Origin: Antennarius striatus
Lineage: Eukaryota > Chordata > Actinopteri > Lophiiformes > Antennariidae
Assembly (NCBI RefSeq): GCF_040054535.1
Contig: NC_090787.1
Coordinates: 19,420,001 to 19,484,000 of the forward strand
Reading direction: 5' to 3'
Length of the DNA: 64,000 nucleotides
Shown here in pieces: positions 34,126 through 45,900 of the stretch. The position numbers and the translations under genes were made by a program. Every line of letters begins with the position of its first letter. Position 1 is the stretch's first letter. Below the pieces are notes generated by a model, which was not told the origin of the DNA, did no database searches, and worked only from the letters and a program-made list of their open reading frames with translations.

Positions 34126-37100
34126 TCATCCCAGCACAGGTCTGAGGTCCACAGTGACCGGCTGACTGTTGAAGTGAGTCCCAAAAGAGAAACAGTTTCC
34201 TCCCCCACCTATCAGCAGAAGCTCAGGTTCCTCCGGCTCTGTCAACTCAGAGCAGAATGAGTGGAGCATCAGGGGCCAGGGCACTGCAGTCTGGAGACAG
34301 ACAATCACTGGATGAAGCCGCTGGTTGGCTGAAAGCTGAGATTCTATGAGGCGTTTGAAGCTGAACCAGCTCAGAACACAACAGTCCTGGGAGCATGCAT
34401 CAAGTTACCGTGTCCAGACTGAACTCCACACTGCTGTGTGTGGTGAGGTTGATCACGAGTCCACCCGGTACGCCAGGACCATCCAGCCAGACTCCACCAA
34501 CCACAAGCAGCTTGGCACCAATAACATGGGCAGAATGGGAGTACCTGAGAGCAGACAAACACTTTCACACAAAGACCTTCATCAGATTCACCATGGGAAC
34601 GTTTCTCAGAGGGCTTCAAACACAACAGACCTGGGAACAGGAGATGGCTGCACCTCCATCTTTGTCCACGTGAAGCCTCTTACATTTGGCTTCAACACGA
34701 CCGTGTCCCCCAGCGGCATCCCCTTTCTGTTCAGTCCTCCAAACAATACCAGTCCACCCTCATATGAACACGCCGAGTGGGAGTGGCGAGCCTCTGGCGC
34801 TGCGCCATCCACTGGGATCTATACGAAGGAATTCATGTTTCAGCGTCATACTCACTGACTCACAACAAACCCAACATGCTAGCATGTTAATCCACCATCA
34901 TCAGACTGCACAACATTCCTCCTTCACGGTGGCATGAAACAAACACTAAGGCTGTGGGAGACGAGTGTAGAAGCAAAGCAAACCTCGGTCCACTGTTGCT
35001 GGTCTGGACAAAGGAAGTAGCCACCACCCAGAACCGTCGCTGATTGGTTCTTTCCACCAAACACAAACAGGAAGTCTTTTCCTGTAAGGAAAAATAGTTT
35101 TAACTTCATAAAACAGAAAAGGATGACAAAGAATGGAATTAATTCACTTTTTCTTGTTAACCGTACCACAGTGACGGACCAGAGTAGCAGTATGCCTCCA
35201 TCTCGCCGGCGGTGGGTCGCCTGTACAGACCATCTCCTCCATGCGGAGCTTCACAGAATCTGTGTTCTCAGAACTTGGTGGATCACTGGGATCCAGACTT
35301 ACTCTGAGGAGACTCTGAACTGGCTTGAGTGGAGAGGAGCGACCACCATACACCACAACGCCTCTCCCAGGAAGAGAGGTGGCAGTGTGGTAAAGTCGAA
35401 CATCTGAAAGAAAGGACGATACTGGAAACTAAAACGAGTTGGTACTTGATCTAAAACCCTGGGCTAAACAAATGAAGTTTGGTAATGATCATTAGCTTTT
35501 TTCACAGAAACTTTAGTCAGTGTTGTTGATGACACCTCTTGATGTAGGTAAACAAATGTTCTCCCATAAACCCTCTCACCCAAATCTCTGGACAGCTCCA
35601 CCGTGACACACGTCCAGCCTTCCTGGCACCTGAGGAGCATCCTGGTTGCTGCCCCCCGCCCTCCTTTGCTAGAGCCTCCTGTTAGCAGGACCTGCCGCGG
35701 TCTAACCAAAGAGGTGGCCATCCCCAGCCCCTCCACACAAATCGCAATGGCTTGCACACTCAGGGCTGGGGGGCTCAAAGACCTGCTGTGAGGTGATGCT
35801 GAAGATCCTGAGGAAAGATTTGTATGAAGCCAAACATGAGTACAGACCACTGGATGATGCACGACTCCTGCTGTACACATGGATGGGAGCAAACCACATT
35901 TCAATCTATCGGTGCAATGGTGACACATGACCTTCTTATAACAGCCATTCATATTAACTTTTCTTCTTCTGAACTTCTACATTAAAGCTAATAACACAAA
36001 GACTTCAGCCTTGTGCAGCTAGAAACACCACGCAATCACAACACAACACAGAATACAGTGGTACCTCTACTCACGAAATTAACTGGTTCTGGGAGAAACT
36101 ACGTTAGTAGAAAATTTCGTAAGTAGAGACGCGTTTTCCATGCAAATGCCCTAATCCGTTCCAAGCCCCCTAAAATTCCGACATAAATGTTTTATAAAGC
36201 ATAAAAATGCATCAAAACATGTAACAAATACACGTTACAATTAGATTATTACACAATAAATGAATTGTGCATAATGTAAAAAACAAAGAATAGAGTAAAG
36301 AATAAAATGATGGTCATTTACCTTTTAACTGCTGTCCTCATTGTTTTTTGCCCTCTTTGCCCTCCTATCTCACCATGAACAACAGAGTGAATTCCAGTCC
36401 TCCTTCTGAACTTCTCCAACCACCCACGCAATGCCTTAAACTCCTTAAACTTCCTTTTGTTTTAATAACGTGGTGATTGTAGATACATTACGGCCATATT
36501 CTTTGGAGAGATCAACCAAACGCATCCCTTTTTCATGATTTTCTATGATCTCTTGCTTTGTTTGTACGGACAAAAAACTTGTAACTAGTAACTTTAAATT
36601 TCTTTCGTAACTAGAGGCAATATTTTCCTGTTGAGGCGTTTCGTCAGTAGAAAATTTCGTAAGTAGAGACGTTCGTAAGTAGAGGTACCACTGTACACCC
36701 CTGCCACACCTTACTGTATGAAGACTGTTCTCAATCAGTGCAGTGGTGGAAGATGAACACACGTAACATAGAACAGAAGACTTACAATCCTGAAGGGTGT
36801 CGCAGACGAGTGCAGCTGATGGATTCTGAGTCAGGTCATTTGCATGAAGTTTAACTGGAACAGGTTCACAGACCAGACTAGAAGAACTGGAAAATACCCA
36901 ACCCTTGAAAACATGAGGAGGAACGAAGACGCTACCTGGAGACTGAGTGAGCAAAGCCTGGGCCGTCAACGAGCCTCTAGATGCCGTCAGGACAAAGTAA
37001 TGGGAACATTTCTGATGCCACTCCTGAGGGTAGAAAGGTGCACGATCAACTCCACCCATATCAAGCATGACTTTAGGACAGGGAACCACAAATACAGGCT

Positions 37101-39383
37101 AAAACAATTCAGCAGCTCACCTCGTATTCATCAAAAGTCTCTAAGCTCTCCATTCTGTAGCGCTCCTCCTCAGGAACCAGCCCAAGGTAGAAGGCGTTCA
37201 TGTCCAGACAGACACACTGCTCCCAGCCCTGGACATAACCACCATCTTTATAGAAGAACCACACTCCACTGCACAAACACAGATCAGTGTGTCATACGCC
37301 TCCACCTGCCAGGTGTGTTTGGAGATGTTTGACATCTGACTGTGATAATGTGTTGCTGATCGTGTGCGTACTGGCCTTGTCCAGAAACCTGTGTCTCTGA
37401 GCAGCAGCATCTGGATACTGCCGGATGGCGTGCAGCGCTGAGTTGAGCTTCAAGAAATGGTTCTGCATGATCCGACCAAACGGGTCATGTGGACGTATCT
37501 GTTCATACATGATGAAGAGGGACTGTGGAAAACGTTTTCCTGCCCAACTGATGATGGCATCTGAGCTGGAAGACATTCGACACAGAACAACAGCCAGCGT
37601 TGGACAAGACCACAGTCGTGAGAACTTTTCTAGATATTTAGCCATTACTGCGAGATCACAATAGTGACAATGATCTGCACATCCTAGATCATATCAATAT
37701 GCATATGATCAATATACACATTGATATGATCAAGGACACAAACCTCATCAAATCCTACCATTGTGTTTCCATGTAGGTGAGCACCACCTCAGACAGGATT
37801 AGGGTGGGGGCGGTCCAGTCCAGCGCAGCCCCACCCAGGGCCTCTTCCACCTGGGACTCCTCTCTGACATCCACTCCTATCAGGTGGTAACAACCACTGG
37901 ACACATACGTAGGTCCTGAAAACACAAAGGCAGGCATTCGTCAGTCTCTCTGAGGTCAGAGCCGTCTGTGTCCACCGCTGGTCCGACCTGCTCTGGTCCA
38001 CGCTGCCTATGGAGGGATCCACATGTCTGCTCCTAGTCTGTGATGCCTATGATGCTGTCTGTTAGTAACTGGCCCGGAGTTTCTTCCTCAATGAGGGAGT
38101 CTTTCCCCGCCGCTGTTGCTTATGTTTATTCTGGAGGGTTCTGTTTGGTTTCTCTGCCTGTTAAAGTGCTTTGGAATGTCCGCTGACATGATTACTATAG
38201 GCGTTTATAAATAAAGTTGATTGATTGACATCATCAGATGAGACAGTTGATGAGACGGACGAAGAGATGGTATATAGACGGTCAATGAGAGGGTAAATGA
38301 GAGGGTAGAGGAGACAGTGGATGAGACAGTAGAGGATGATCTCGAGACATGGTGTGACTGATCTGGTCATGCGTGACCAAACCAATCCTGTGACACGTAA
38401 CAAGCGATGAAGTTGACAAAGATGTGGAACAAACACGAACTAACTGTGTTCCAGGTTGTTTGTGTTATCTTGTCTGCAGAGAGTCGGGATTCATTCACAT
38501 CCTGTAAACGTGTCACGCGTGTGTGTGTGTGTCTGTGAAACCACTTTCCTTGTGATAAACCATGTGACATCACAACGTTAGAACCCAGACTAGTTCCAGT
38601 GACTAGTTTCCATTGTCCTTGTGCACTTCACCTTGTTCAGTTGTTAAACGCTGCTGAGAGCTGCATCCCATCATGTTTGTCATGGTGTGGTAGAAGAAGA
38701 GACCATGAGATAGAGGCTGGGCGCGACACGCCATGTCCAACAACAGCTTTCTACTGTTTGTAGGAAGACACTACAGTATTTTCCGCACTATAAGGCGTAC
38801 CTAAAAGCCTTTAATTTTCTCAAAAAACGACAGTGCGCCTTATAATCCAGTTTGTAACATGGACCTGCTTGTGTGGATTTAACCCTCCTCGAATGTTTGA
38901 GTCAGCTCTCATTGTTTGTTCGTAAAATATATGAATTAAGTGGAGACACGAAGACTTCTCTAGAAACTACCTGGATTTTCACCGTCAGCACCTTTTGACT
39001 GATGTGAAGCTGTGTAAACACACGAAGCGAGAGACTCACCTTTGTGAGAGGACAGACGGCAGCCCAACATGCCTCTCAGAGTCTCGTTAGCATTGATAAG
39101 AGCCGCCTTTCTTTGGGCGACACCAGGGAAGTCCAGCTCAAACACGACCGCCCTGTCAAGAGCTCCATCTGAGTGAAGACGGAAATACAGAGAGTCGAAC
39201 CCGGCGCCCAAAGACAGAATCTACAACACAAGATGAGGATGTGTGACCTTACAGTAAGCGTCCTGTTCTACAGTGTTGGGCGGCGCTCGGGGGAACTTGC
39301 CTGTCTCCTGGAGCAGCTCTCAGTCACGTGTAGAAACTTCCTGACACAGTGGTCCACGGCGGTCCAGCGCACATAGTAGCCCC

Positions 39384-39417
<34 letters not shown>

Positions 39418-41599
39418 TGTCCATTGCTCATGTACAGCAGCAGCTCTCACAACTTAAGACACACTCACTACTTCTGATATTTTATAGTTTTATAATTCAC
39501 GCATGTGCAGCATCAGTTACCATGGTGACGGCTTGAAATGAACATACAGTCATCACACTGAAAACGCTGGTCTCAGGCTCAACATACTTTGCCAACCCCC
39601 TCTGAAAATGTAATTTTAAACACACTTCATCTTTACGGACGCCATCACCAGAAGCACAAACTGTTGTCGATGTGCTTTGTTTCAAAAGTAAAGAAAGTGA
39701 TGTTGGTCACATGATATCCCTGCTGACCTGTTGATGAGGGGGGCTCTCCTGGACACTTTGCACACAAATTGTTGGAGGAGATCATCCTTGAAGTAGCCAT
39801 GCGCTGCAGCAGACACCTTGCTCACCACACTGCTGTCATTGGTCCCCTGAACCTAAATCAAGAAACGCACACACACATCCATCAGATCTGAAAATGGCTG
39901 CACAACTGTTTAGTTGACTTTGTACAAGTGTTCAAAGTGGATATCCTGAAATTAATCAGCAGACTGACCTAGAAATAAATTCATGGTGTACAAATCAGAG
40001 GAATTTAAAGATTGTTGCACAATCCTACCTTTAATAAATGCATTAAAGACGTACACTACAGTCCAAAGTTTGCACAATTCTTCTCATTTAATGGTTTTCT
40101 TTATTTCCCTGACTGTTTACATTGTAGATTCCCACTGAAGGCATCAGAACAATGAATGAACCCGTGTGGAATTATGTAGTAAATAAAAAAATGTGAAACG
40201 TGTTTTATAGTTTAGATTCTTTAAATGGTTCTTGGCCTCCTCTGGATGAGCTTCATGAGGTCGTCACCTGACAATGGTTTCCAACAGTCTTGAAGGAGTT
40301 TAGAGAACTTAGCACTTAGCACCATTTTTCTTCACTTTGTGGTCCATCCCATCCCAAACAATCTTGATTGTTCAGGTCATGTGACGCAGCACTCCATCAC
40401 TCACCTGGGTCCCTTCCTCTGTCAGTCTGGAGGTGTGTTTGGGGTCGTTGTCCTGTTGATATGTCCATGAAGGTTCAGTTCAACACAAACCAGGTGGGCT
40501 GGCATGTCACTGGCACATTGGTTCAGTGTGTCTTCACTGATGAATAAATCCCCAACAATTCACCATCAGAGCCCCCCCCCCCCACACACACACACCTTCA
40601 TGCTTCACAGTGGGAGCCGTGGTAGTAGAGACCATCCGTTCACTAGTTAACCTGCTAGTGAACTCATTTCTGGGGCTTCATGACGGGGATGAACTTGGAA
40701 CCCCTCAGCAGCAGATGTGATCTCGCCCTCCCTTCCTGGGGGGTTCTCGTGCGAGCCAGTTAAGTCTTAATGCTTGATGGTTGCGACTGCACTGGTGATA
40801 CGTTCTTAAAGTAATGACGGACTGACGTTTGTCTTTACTGAGCTGAAGGCGTCTTGCGATAACATGGATTCTAACAGTCAAACACGGCTGTTAACAGCGG
40901 AACCACACTGACTTCATCACGACTGATGGCCCCAACCCCCTCAAGAAGGAAAGAGAATCCACAAATGGCAGACCTTTGGGGTGGAACCCATTTCAGGAGA
41001 CGACCTCATGAAGCTCAGAGAGAAGGGTTATTAGGGTTTGCAAAACTGTCGTCAAATCAAAGGGTGACAAATCAAAAATCACAAACATATCTAAGATTCT
41101 TTCACACTTTTTGATTTGCTACATAATTCCATATTTATTACTGCAAAGCTTTGAGGTCTCAAACACAGTAACAGGCCTCCACTGAGTTCAAGTAATTTGC
41201 ACGCAAGCTTTTCGCTGCTCATCTGCAGCAACGGATAAGAAGTACCAGATCAGTAGAAACTGATCAATAGAAACAGATCAGTAGAAACTGATCAATAGAA
41301 ACAGATCAGTAGTAACTGATCAATAGAAACAGATCAGTAGAAACTGATCAATAGAAACAGATCAGTAGAAACAAATCAGTAGAAACAGATCAGTAAAAAC
41401 GGATCAATAGAAACTGATCAGTAGAAACACATCAATAGAAACAGTTCAGTAGAAACTAATCAGTAGAAACAGATTAATAGTAACTGATCAATAGAAACTG
41501 ATCAGTAGAAACTGACTGATCAATAGAAACTGATTGATAGTGGTCACGTACCGCCGCGTCCTTCCCCTTCTTCTCTTTCTTTGTGTTCGTGGACGCCAT
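34126..41599 (-). CDS. lcmt2: tRNA wybutosine-synthesizing protein 4 / leucine carboxyl methyltransferase 2, 14 exons
   Basis: Carries out the methylation and methoxycarbonylation that finish wybutosine on tRNA-Phe; a PPM1-type SAM methyltransferase fused to a kelch-like C-terminal half. Exons: 41552-41599, 39728-39852, 39301-39382, 39040-39220, 37759-37915, 37376-37565, 37121-37228, 36786-37023, 35580-35798, 35167-35403, 34984-35081, 34631-34818, 34409-34544, 34126-34290; 723 residues (human about 686). N-terminal half: '[12 protein letters not shown]', 'LINRGYYVRW', SAM loop '[14 protein letters not shown]', '[14 protein letters not shown]', '[11 protein letters not shown]', 'DMNAFY', '[15 protein letters not shown]'. 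C-terminal half: kelch-like repeats ('VVVYGGRSS', 'LFVFGGKN', '[20 protein letters not shown]', '[17 protein letters not shown]'). Intron 3 is GC-AG; intron 6 is GC-AG or a less conserved GT-AG alternative; the exon 9 acceptor is also uncertain. Head-to-head with the rab5-like gene. Confidence 0.93.
36056..36693 (-). mobile_element. pogo/Tigger-like element with transposase HTH remnant in lcmt2 intron 8
   Basis: Inverted termini 'cagtggtacctctact' and 'agtagaggtaccactg' lie at 36056 and 36693, directly flanked by TA on both sides, the target duplication of Tc1/mariner-pogo elements. The minus strand from about 36.60 to 36.45 kb encodes '[20 protein letters not shown]' and then '[17 protein letters not shown]'. 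That is the CENP-B/pogo N-terminal helix-turn-helix. The catalytic domain is absent, so this is an internally deleted copy. Confidence 0.85.
38040..38225 (+). repeat. Retroposon 3'-tail-like repeat in lcmt2 intron 4
   Basis: The block 'gttaaagtgctttggaatg' followed by 'ggcgtttataaataaagttg' and a GATT tail resembles the conserved 3' end of fish L2-type LINE/SINE families. The 5' limit is uncertain. Confidence 0.4.
38772..38860. mobile_element. DNA-transposon terminus with imperfect inverted segment
   Basis: 'cagtattttccgcactataaggcg' and, about 50 bp later, 'agtgcgccttataatccag' are partly complementary (cgcacta/taaggcg against cgccttata). This sequence is a widespread fish DNA-transposon end. 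Only a short fragment is present. Confidence 0.5.
39385..39415. repeat. (CA)n microsatellite in lcmt2 intron 2
   Basis: A short CA array immediately next to the polypyrimidine/acceptor region of lcmt2 exon 3. On the transcribed strand it reads as (UG)n just upstream of the acceptor AG. Confidence 0.9.
40055..41150. mobile_element. Tc1-like transposon relic in lcmt2 intron 1
   Basis: The sequence retains recognisable blocks of a common fish Tc1-like element in order: 'actacagtccaaagtttgc' at the left, 'ggatgagcttcatgaggtcg', 'caacagtcttgaaggagttt', 'ggaggtgtgtttggggtcgt', 'tgaataaatccccaacaatt', and a terminal region around 41.07-41.14 kb. The transposase reading is destroyed. Confidence 0.7.
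41255..41540. repeat. Minisatellite of 14-bp ATCAGTAGAAACTG-type units
   Basis: About 20 imperfect copies of a unit close to atcagtagaaactg, alternating with atcaatagaaacag. The array ends about 12 bp from the donor side of lcmt2 exon 1. Confidence 0.93.
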
Positions 41600-41821
41600 C
41601 ACGTCACAAACTGGTCACTTCATTTCCACGTATAGACAAAACACAGAGAGTGGACACAACAAGCAAGGGGCGGTACGAGGATGAACGATTTTGAGTCGGT
41701 CACGGGGCCGGAAGTGACGCTTCTTCCGGCACCGTGGAACTCTAGCGCCCCTGCTGGCCGGGATCCATCGTTCAGAGACTTGCTCTAGTAACATGTCAAC
41801 AAGACAGCTAGCATGCATTAA

Positions 41822-41834
41822 ACACACCCACACA

Positions 41835-41922
<88 letters not shown>

Positions 41923-41974
41923 TCACTTGCATCATACGATTTGTTTACATATATATATGTGTGTGTATATATAT

Positions 41975-42070
<96 letters not shown>
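41822..42070. repeat. (CA)n followed by long (TA)n microsatellites
   Basis: CA array at about 41822-41921, then after a short spacer an interrupted TA array at about 41948-42070. Both alternate purine and pyrimidine. The array lies between two divergent genes. Confidence 0.95.
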
Positions 42071-42072
<2 letters not shown>

Positions 42073-42322
42073 CGTCACATAGGACTTGTTGAGGACAGAC
42101 ATTTTTTTTCTCCTTAGAAATGTGATGAAACGAGCCGCCTTTCTGCGCCGGTGATTGGTTCGCGTCTCTACTGTGGTTGTTGAGGTTCTCCGGTTTTTTT
42201 TCCGGTAGGTGTGTGAAGACGTCCCGCTCAGCCAATCACAGCCGAGCTAGGGCGGGTCATTCCCTCGCCCTTAGCTCGGTGGGGAATGTGGTTCTTTACA
42301 GGTTTGACAATGCGACACTCAG

Positions 42323-42333
42323 TGCGCATGCGC
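42323..42333. promoter_or_regulatory. NRF1-type site TGCGCATGCGC
   Basis: Palindromic GCGCATGCGC core. It lies about 0.63 kb from the rab5-like start codon and 0.72 kb from the lcmt2 start codon. Confidence 0.7.
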
Positions 42334-42958
42334 CGATCTACAGGAAGCGCTAACGTTTTCGTTAACCAGCTGATAGCCAAACTGTCAACAGTTAAAGCTG
42401 TGATTCCTGCGCTGCTGTAACGACGGTTTATGCGGTAAACATTTCCTGTTGTCCTCGAAGCGGGTGGACGTTTGTTACCGGGGGGGGGGGGTTGTGTTAC
42501 CGGGGCCGTTAATCAGCCGTCGGTTCCGTTCGGTGTCGGCCAGCCCGAACGCTGTCCCGTTAGCATAACGAGCGATAAAGGCTCACGGCGTGATAACGTG
42601 TACACCCGGCAGTGGTGACAGAGGGCAGGAGTGTCACCTCAATCACGGACACAGCGTGGAACAAACACGACGTGCGGGCCTGGAAATGAATGACATCAGT
42701 GTGTTTGGTTCCACACCAGCGTGTCTGTAGCCTCCACACCCACTGGAGTGGGAGGGAGGAAGACCAGTGTGTTTGGTAAGTCATCGTGTCGTTCAGCTCC
42801 AGCGCTAACTCCACTTGTTCATTCACACAGGGGGGAGCGCCAAGAGGTCACGACCCACCTCCAGCAATACAGGCCTGTTCTGTGGACGGCAGCGCTGCAC
42901 ACTCCACCCAGGGAGGACGAGTACCCCACCCTCCCCCCGCTGTCTCCAGCCAGGCAGG

Positions 42959-45900
42959 ATGAGCTCCAGAGGGAGTGGGGGCCGCTCCAACGGCACCCTG
43001 CCACAGACCAAGATCTGCCAGTTCAAGCTGGTGCTGCTGGGGGACATGGCTGTGGGCAAGTCCAGCCTGGTGCTGCGCTTCGTCAAGGGCCAGTTCGACG
43101 AGTTCCAGGAGACCACCATCGGCGGTGAGGGCTGGTCAAGAGTGGGTGTGGATGGCTGTGGATCAGGTGGGGGTAGGTGTGAGAGCGTGTGGTCACCATC
43201 GCTGTCCTCCTGTTTGTCCAGCTGCCTTCCTGGCCCAGTCGGTGTGTCTGGACGACACCACGGTCAAGTTTGAGATCTGGGACACGGCGGGGCAGGAGCG
43301 ATACCACAGCCTGGCCCCCATGTACTACCGCGGGGCCCAGGCCGCTATCGTTGTCTTTGACATCACGAAACCGGTAGAGTATTGTACACACTATTCTACA
43401 CATGTAGTAGCAGGAGAAATAATCTGTGTGATAAACTGCTGTGGAGTGTATTGTGTTTGTCCCATCTGAAGGAGGCGAGTGCTGTCCGTCCTGGTGGTGG
43501 TGGTGATCCGACAGCTGGACTAACCCGACTTTGGTGTTTGTGCAGGAGACCTTTGAGAGGGCCAAGGCGTGGGTGAAGGAGCTGCAGAGACAAGCCAGTC
43601 CCAACATCGTGATCGCCCTGGCTGGGAACAAGGCTGACCTGGCAGAGAGGAGACTGGTCGAGTACGAGGTAACACACTCCTGCCTCAGCCAGCACACGGT
43701 TATGTCCTCTCTGTACTGGGGTGCTGATGGGTTGCGATCCATTCTACTGTATATTACTATCACTGTTAGTCCCAGAAGAAGACACAGTCATCGGTGAAGC
43801 TGGCAGGTGAACTAAAGTGGATTTTGTCTGACAGAAGCTTACAAAAGACCCGTTAGTGCCTCTGTCCTGGACGTAAAACATTTTATTGATTCAGCTACAT
43901 TTCGTAGAATATTGAGAAAATAAAAATATTGTCCAACTCTAATTTCTTTTCCAAACATTGTACTGCTTTGTAAATACTAGTACAAATAAACCGTAACAAA
44001 AAAAATGCAATTTGCCTCACAAACACAACAGAACAAATAAAATAAGCAAGACCTGTAAATATGATGCTTCAGGGTGGTGAATGTTCCTTGTTGCCGCCTC
44101 ACCCTTTGAGATTCTGTTCAGGTGCCCAGGCCTCTCCCATTAGTCCAGCAATGCACCAAATCAGGAAGTGAGACTAACAAGTGTGACTGTAAGCATTCAC
44201 AGTTGTGTGTGTCAGTTCGACTCATTGGTGTTGTACCCCACCCGTTACCCATAAACATCTGGCAATCCCCCATGCTACCTGCCAGGGAAAATCCAAGGGT
44301 TTGGTGGTATGGTCACAGTCTGTTAGAGGCCAGGACGCTAAAACAAAGAACACCCCATTTATTCATTCGTTCATCTTCTAACCACTTCATCGTCTGTAGC
44401 GGGTCATGGGGAGCTGGAGCCTATCCCAGCTGACTAAGGGCATGAGGCAGGGGAAATTCCGGGTGTACCGCGGACGTCACATTTAACGAAGCTCTTTTAG
44501 CATTACATTTCTATTTGTGTCTGTTGCACAGGAAGCCCAGACATACGCTGAAGACACTGGCTTGCTCTTTATGGAGACTTCTGCCAAGACAGCGATGAAC
44601 GTCAACGAGCTTTTCCTTGCTATCGGTAAGATCCACTTCCATTTCAACGAAACAGAACAGGAACCCGAGGCCTGTGTGTTTGGCCGGTGAATGAGTGCTT
44701 ATAGTATTGATGATGACACATATTCAGGGATATTTGGTGGGATTACCAGATGAGAAATTCCTCCTATAAAAGATGACATATCCCATGAGTCTTTTTTCAC
44801 AATACAGGTGAGATCTTCAGCAGAAAGTTAGGTACACTTTTACTCAATCACTTCCTGTGACGTGTAAATCAGTGATGTGTGGTGAGCCTCATGCCAACCA
44901 GAGTGGAGTATTTGACATTAAAGCAGCAGCCTGACATTAAAGCAGGTTCAGATCATTCCAATCCATCAGTCTGCTTGAAAGAAACGGTTGTTTTCTGATC
45001 TGATTTGGACGTTGGATCTTGTTCGGATCAGTCGTCCCATCTGAGGTGAGGCTCAGCTGCTCGCTGCTGCACTTTGTGCCGCCAGTGATTTTTAACCTGT
45101 TCGAAATGTCAGGCTGATAATTTGATGGCTCGTAAAACTGACTTTGAGGTCAGTGCCTTACCAGCCATAAACCTGACTGCACATCACTGCTGTAGGTGTT
45201 CTCTTTCGACTACACTTGATGTGGTTGTCCTGCTGGCCATACTGGGGTACTGCAGCCTGGGAAGCTCAAGCTCCTAAGTATCGAAGCTGGTGCTGAACTT
45301 TAACAGATGTTATTTTGGGACACAGTCTACCTCTTATTATTTTAATTCTCCATTTCTCTTCAGTTTCGGTTACCCCTGTGCAGCGGTGACACACTCCAGA
45401 GATATGTGTGTGTCTCATTTGTCCTGAACAGCGTTGAGTTATCTCTCTTGGTCCTAGACTATATTGAAGCTGCTCAAAATATTTTGTACCTTCTGCAGTT
45501 TTTTCTTTTAAATGGTCTGTCTGTGATTTGACTTACAACAACAACAGTCAATATAAAAATATTTACTGTTGTCCCCAGACCAAACCATTTAGTTCCATGG
45601 CATGTATTCCCTTACTTAGTTGTTCTTACTTCTCTTAGGTTCAAGTTACATTTGAGCATATCAAATAGATATGCTCAAATGTTGTATTAGATTGCTATTT
45701 TAATGCCATTCTTTTACACTCTGGAGGTGTACATGGAAAAATAAGGAAGTACAGAATGTAGTGTTGACACATCAGTGGCCGTTATTGCTCTGATAGGCCA
45801 CCCCTTGTTCCTTTGTACCTTTTAACCTATTTTACAAAATAGGCTGAAAACCAGTTCAGTCTGGGGTGTTTTTTTTTGCTCAACACTCCTTTAGAATAAA

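Larger units (their letters stand above)
41600..42958. promoter_or_regulatory. Bidirectional promoter region lcmt2 | rab5-like
   Basis: 1.36 kb separates the two start codons. It includes a (CA)n array and a (TA)n array near the lcmt2 side, a GC-rich CpG-containing segment from about 42.2 to 42.6 kb, and an NRF1-type site TGCGCATGCGC at 42323-42333. The rab5-like 5' UTR probably begins in the GC-rich part; no TATA box is evident there. Confidence 0.65.
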
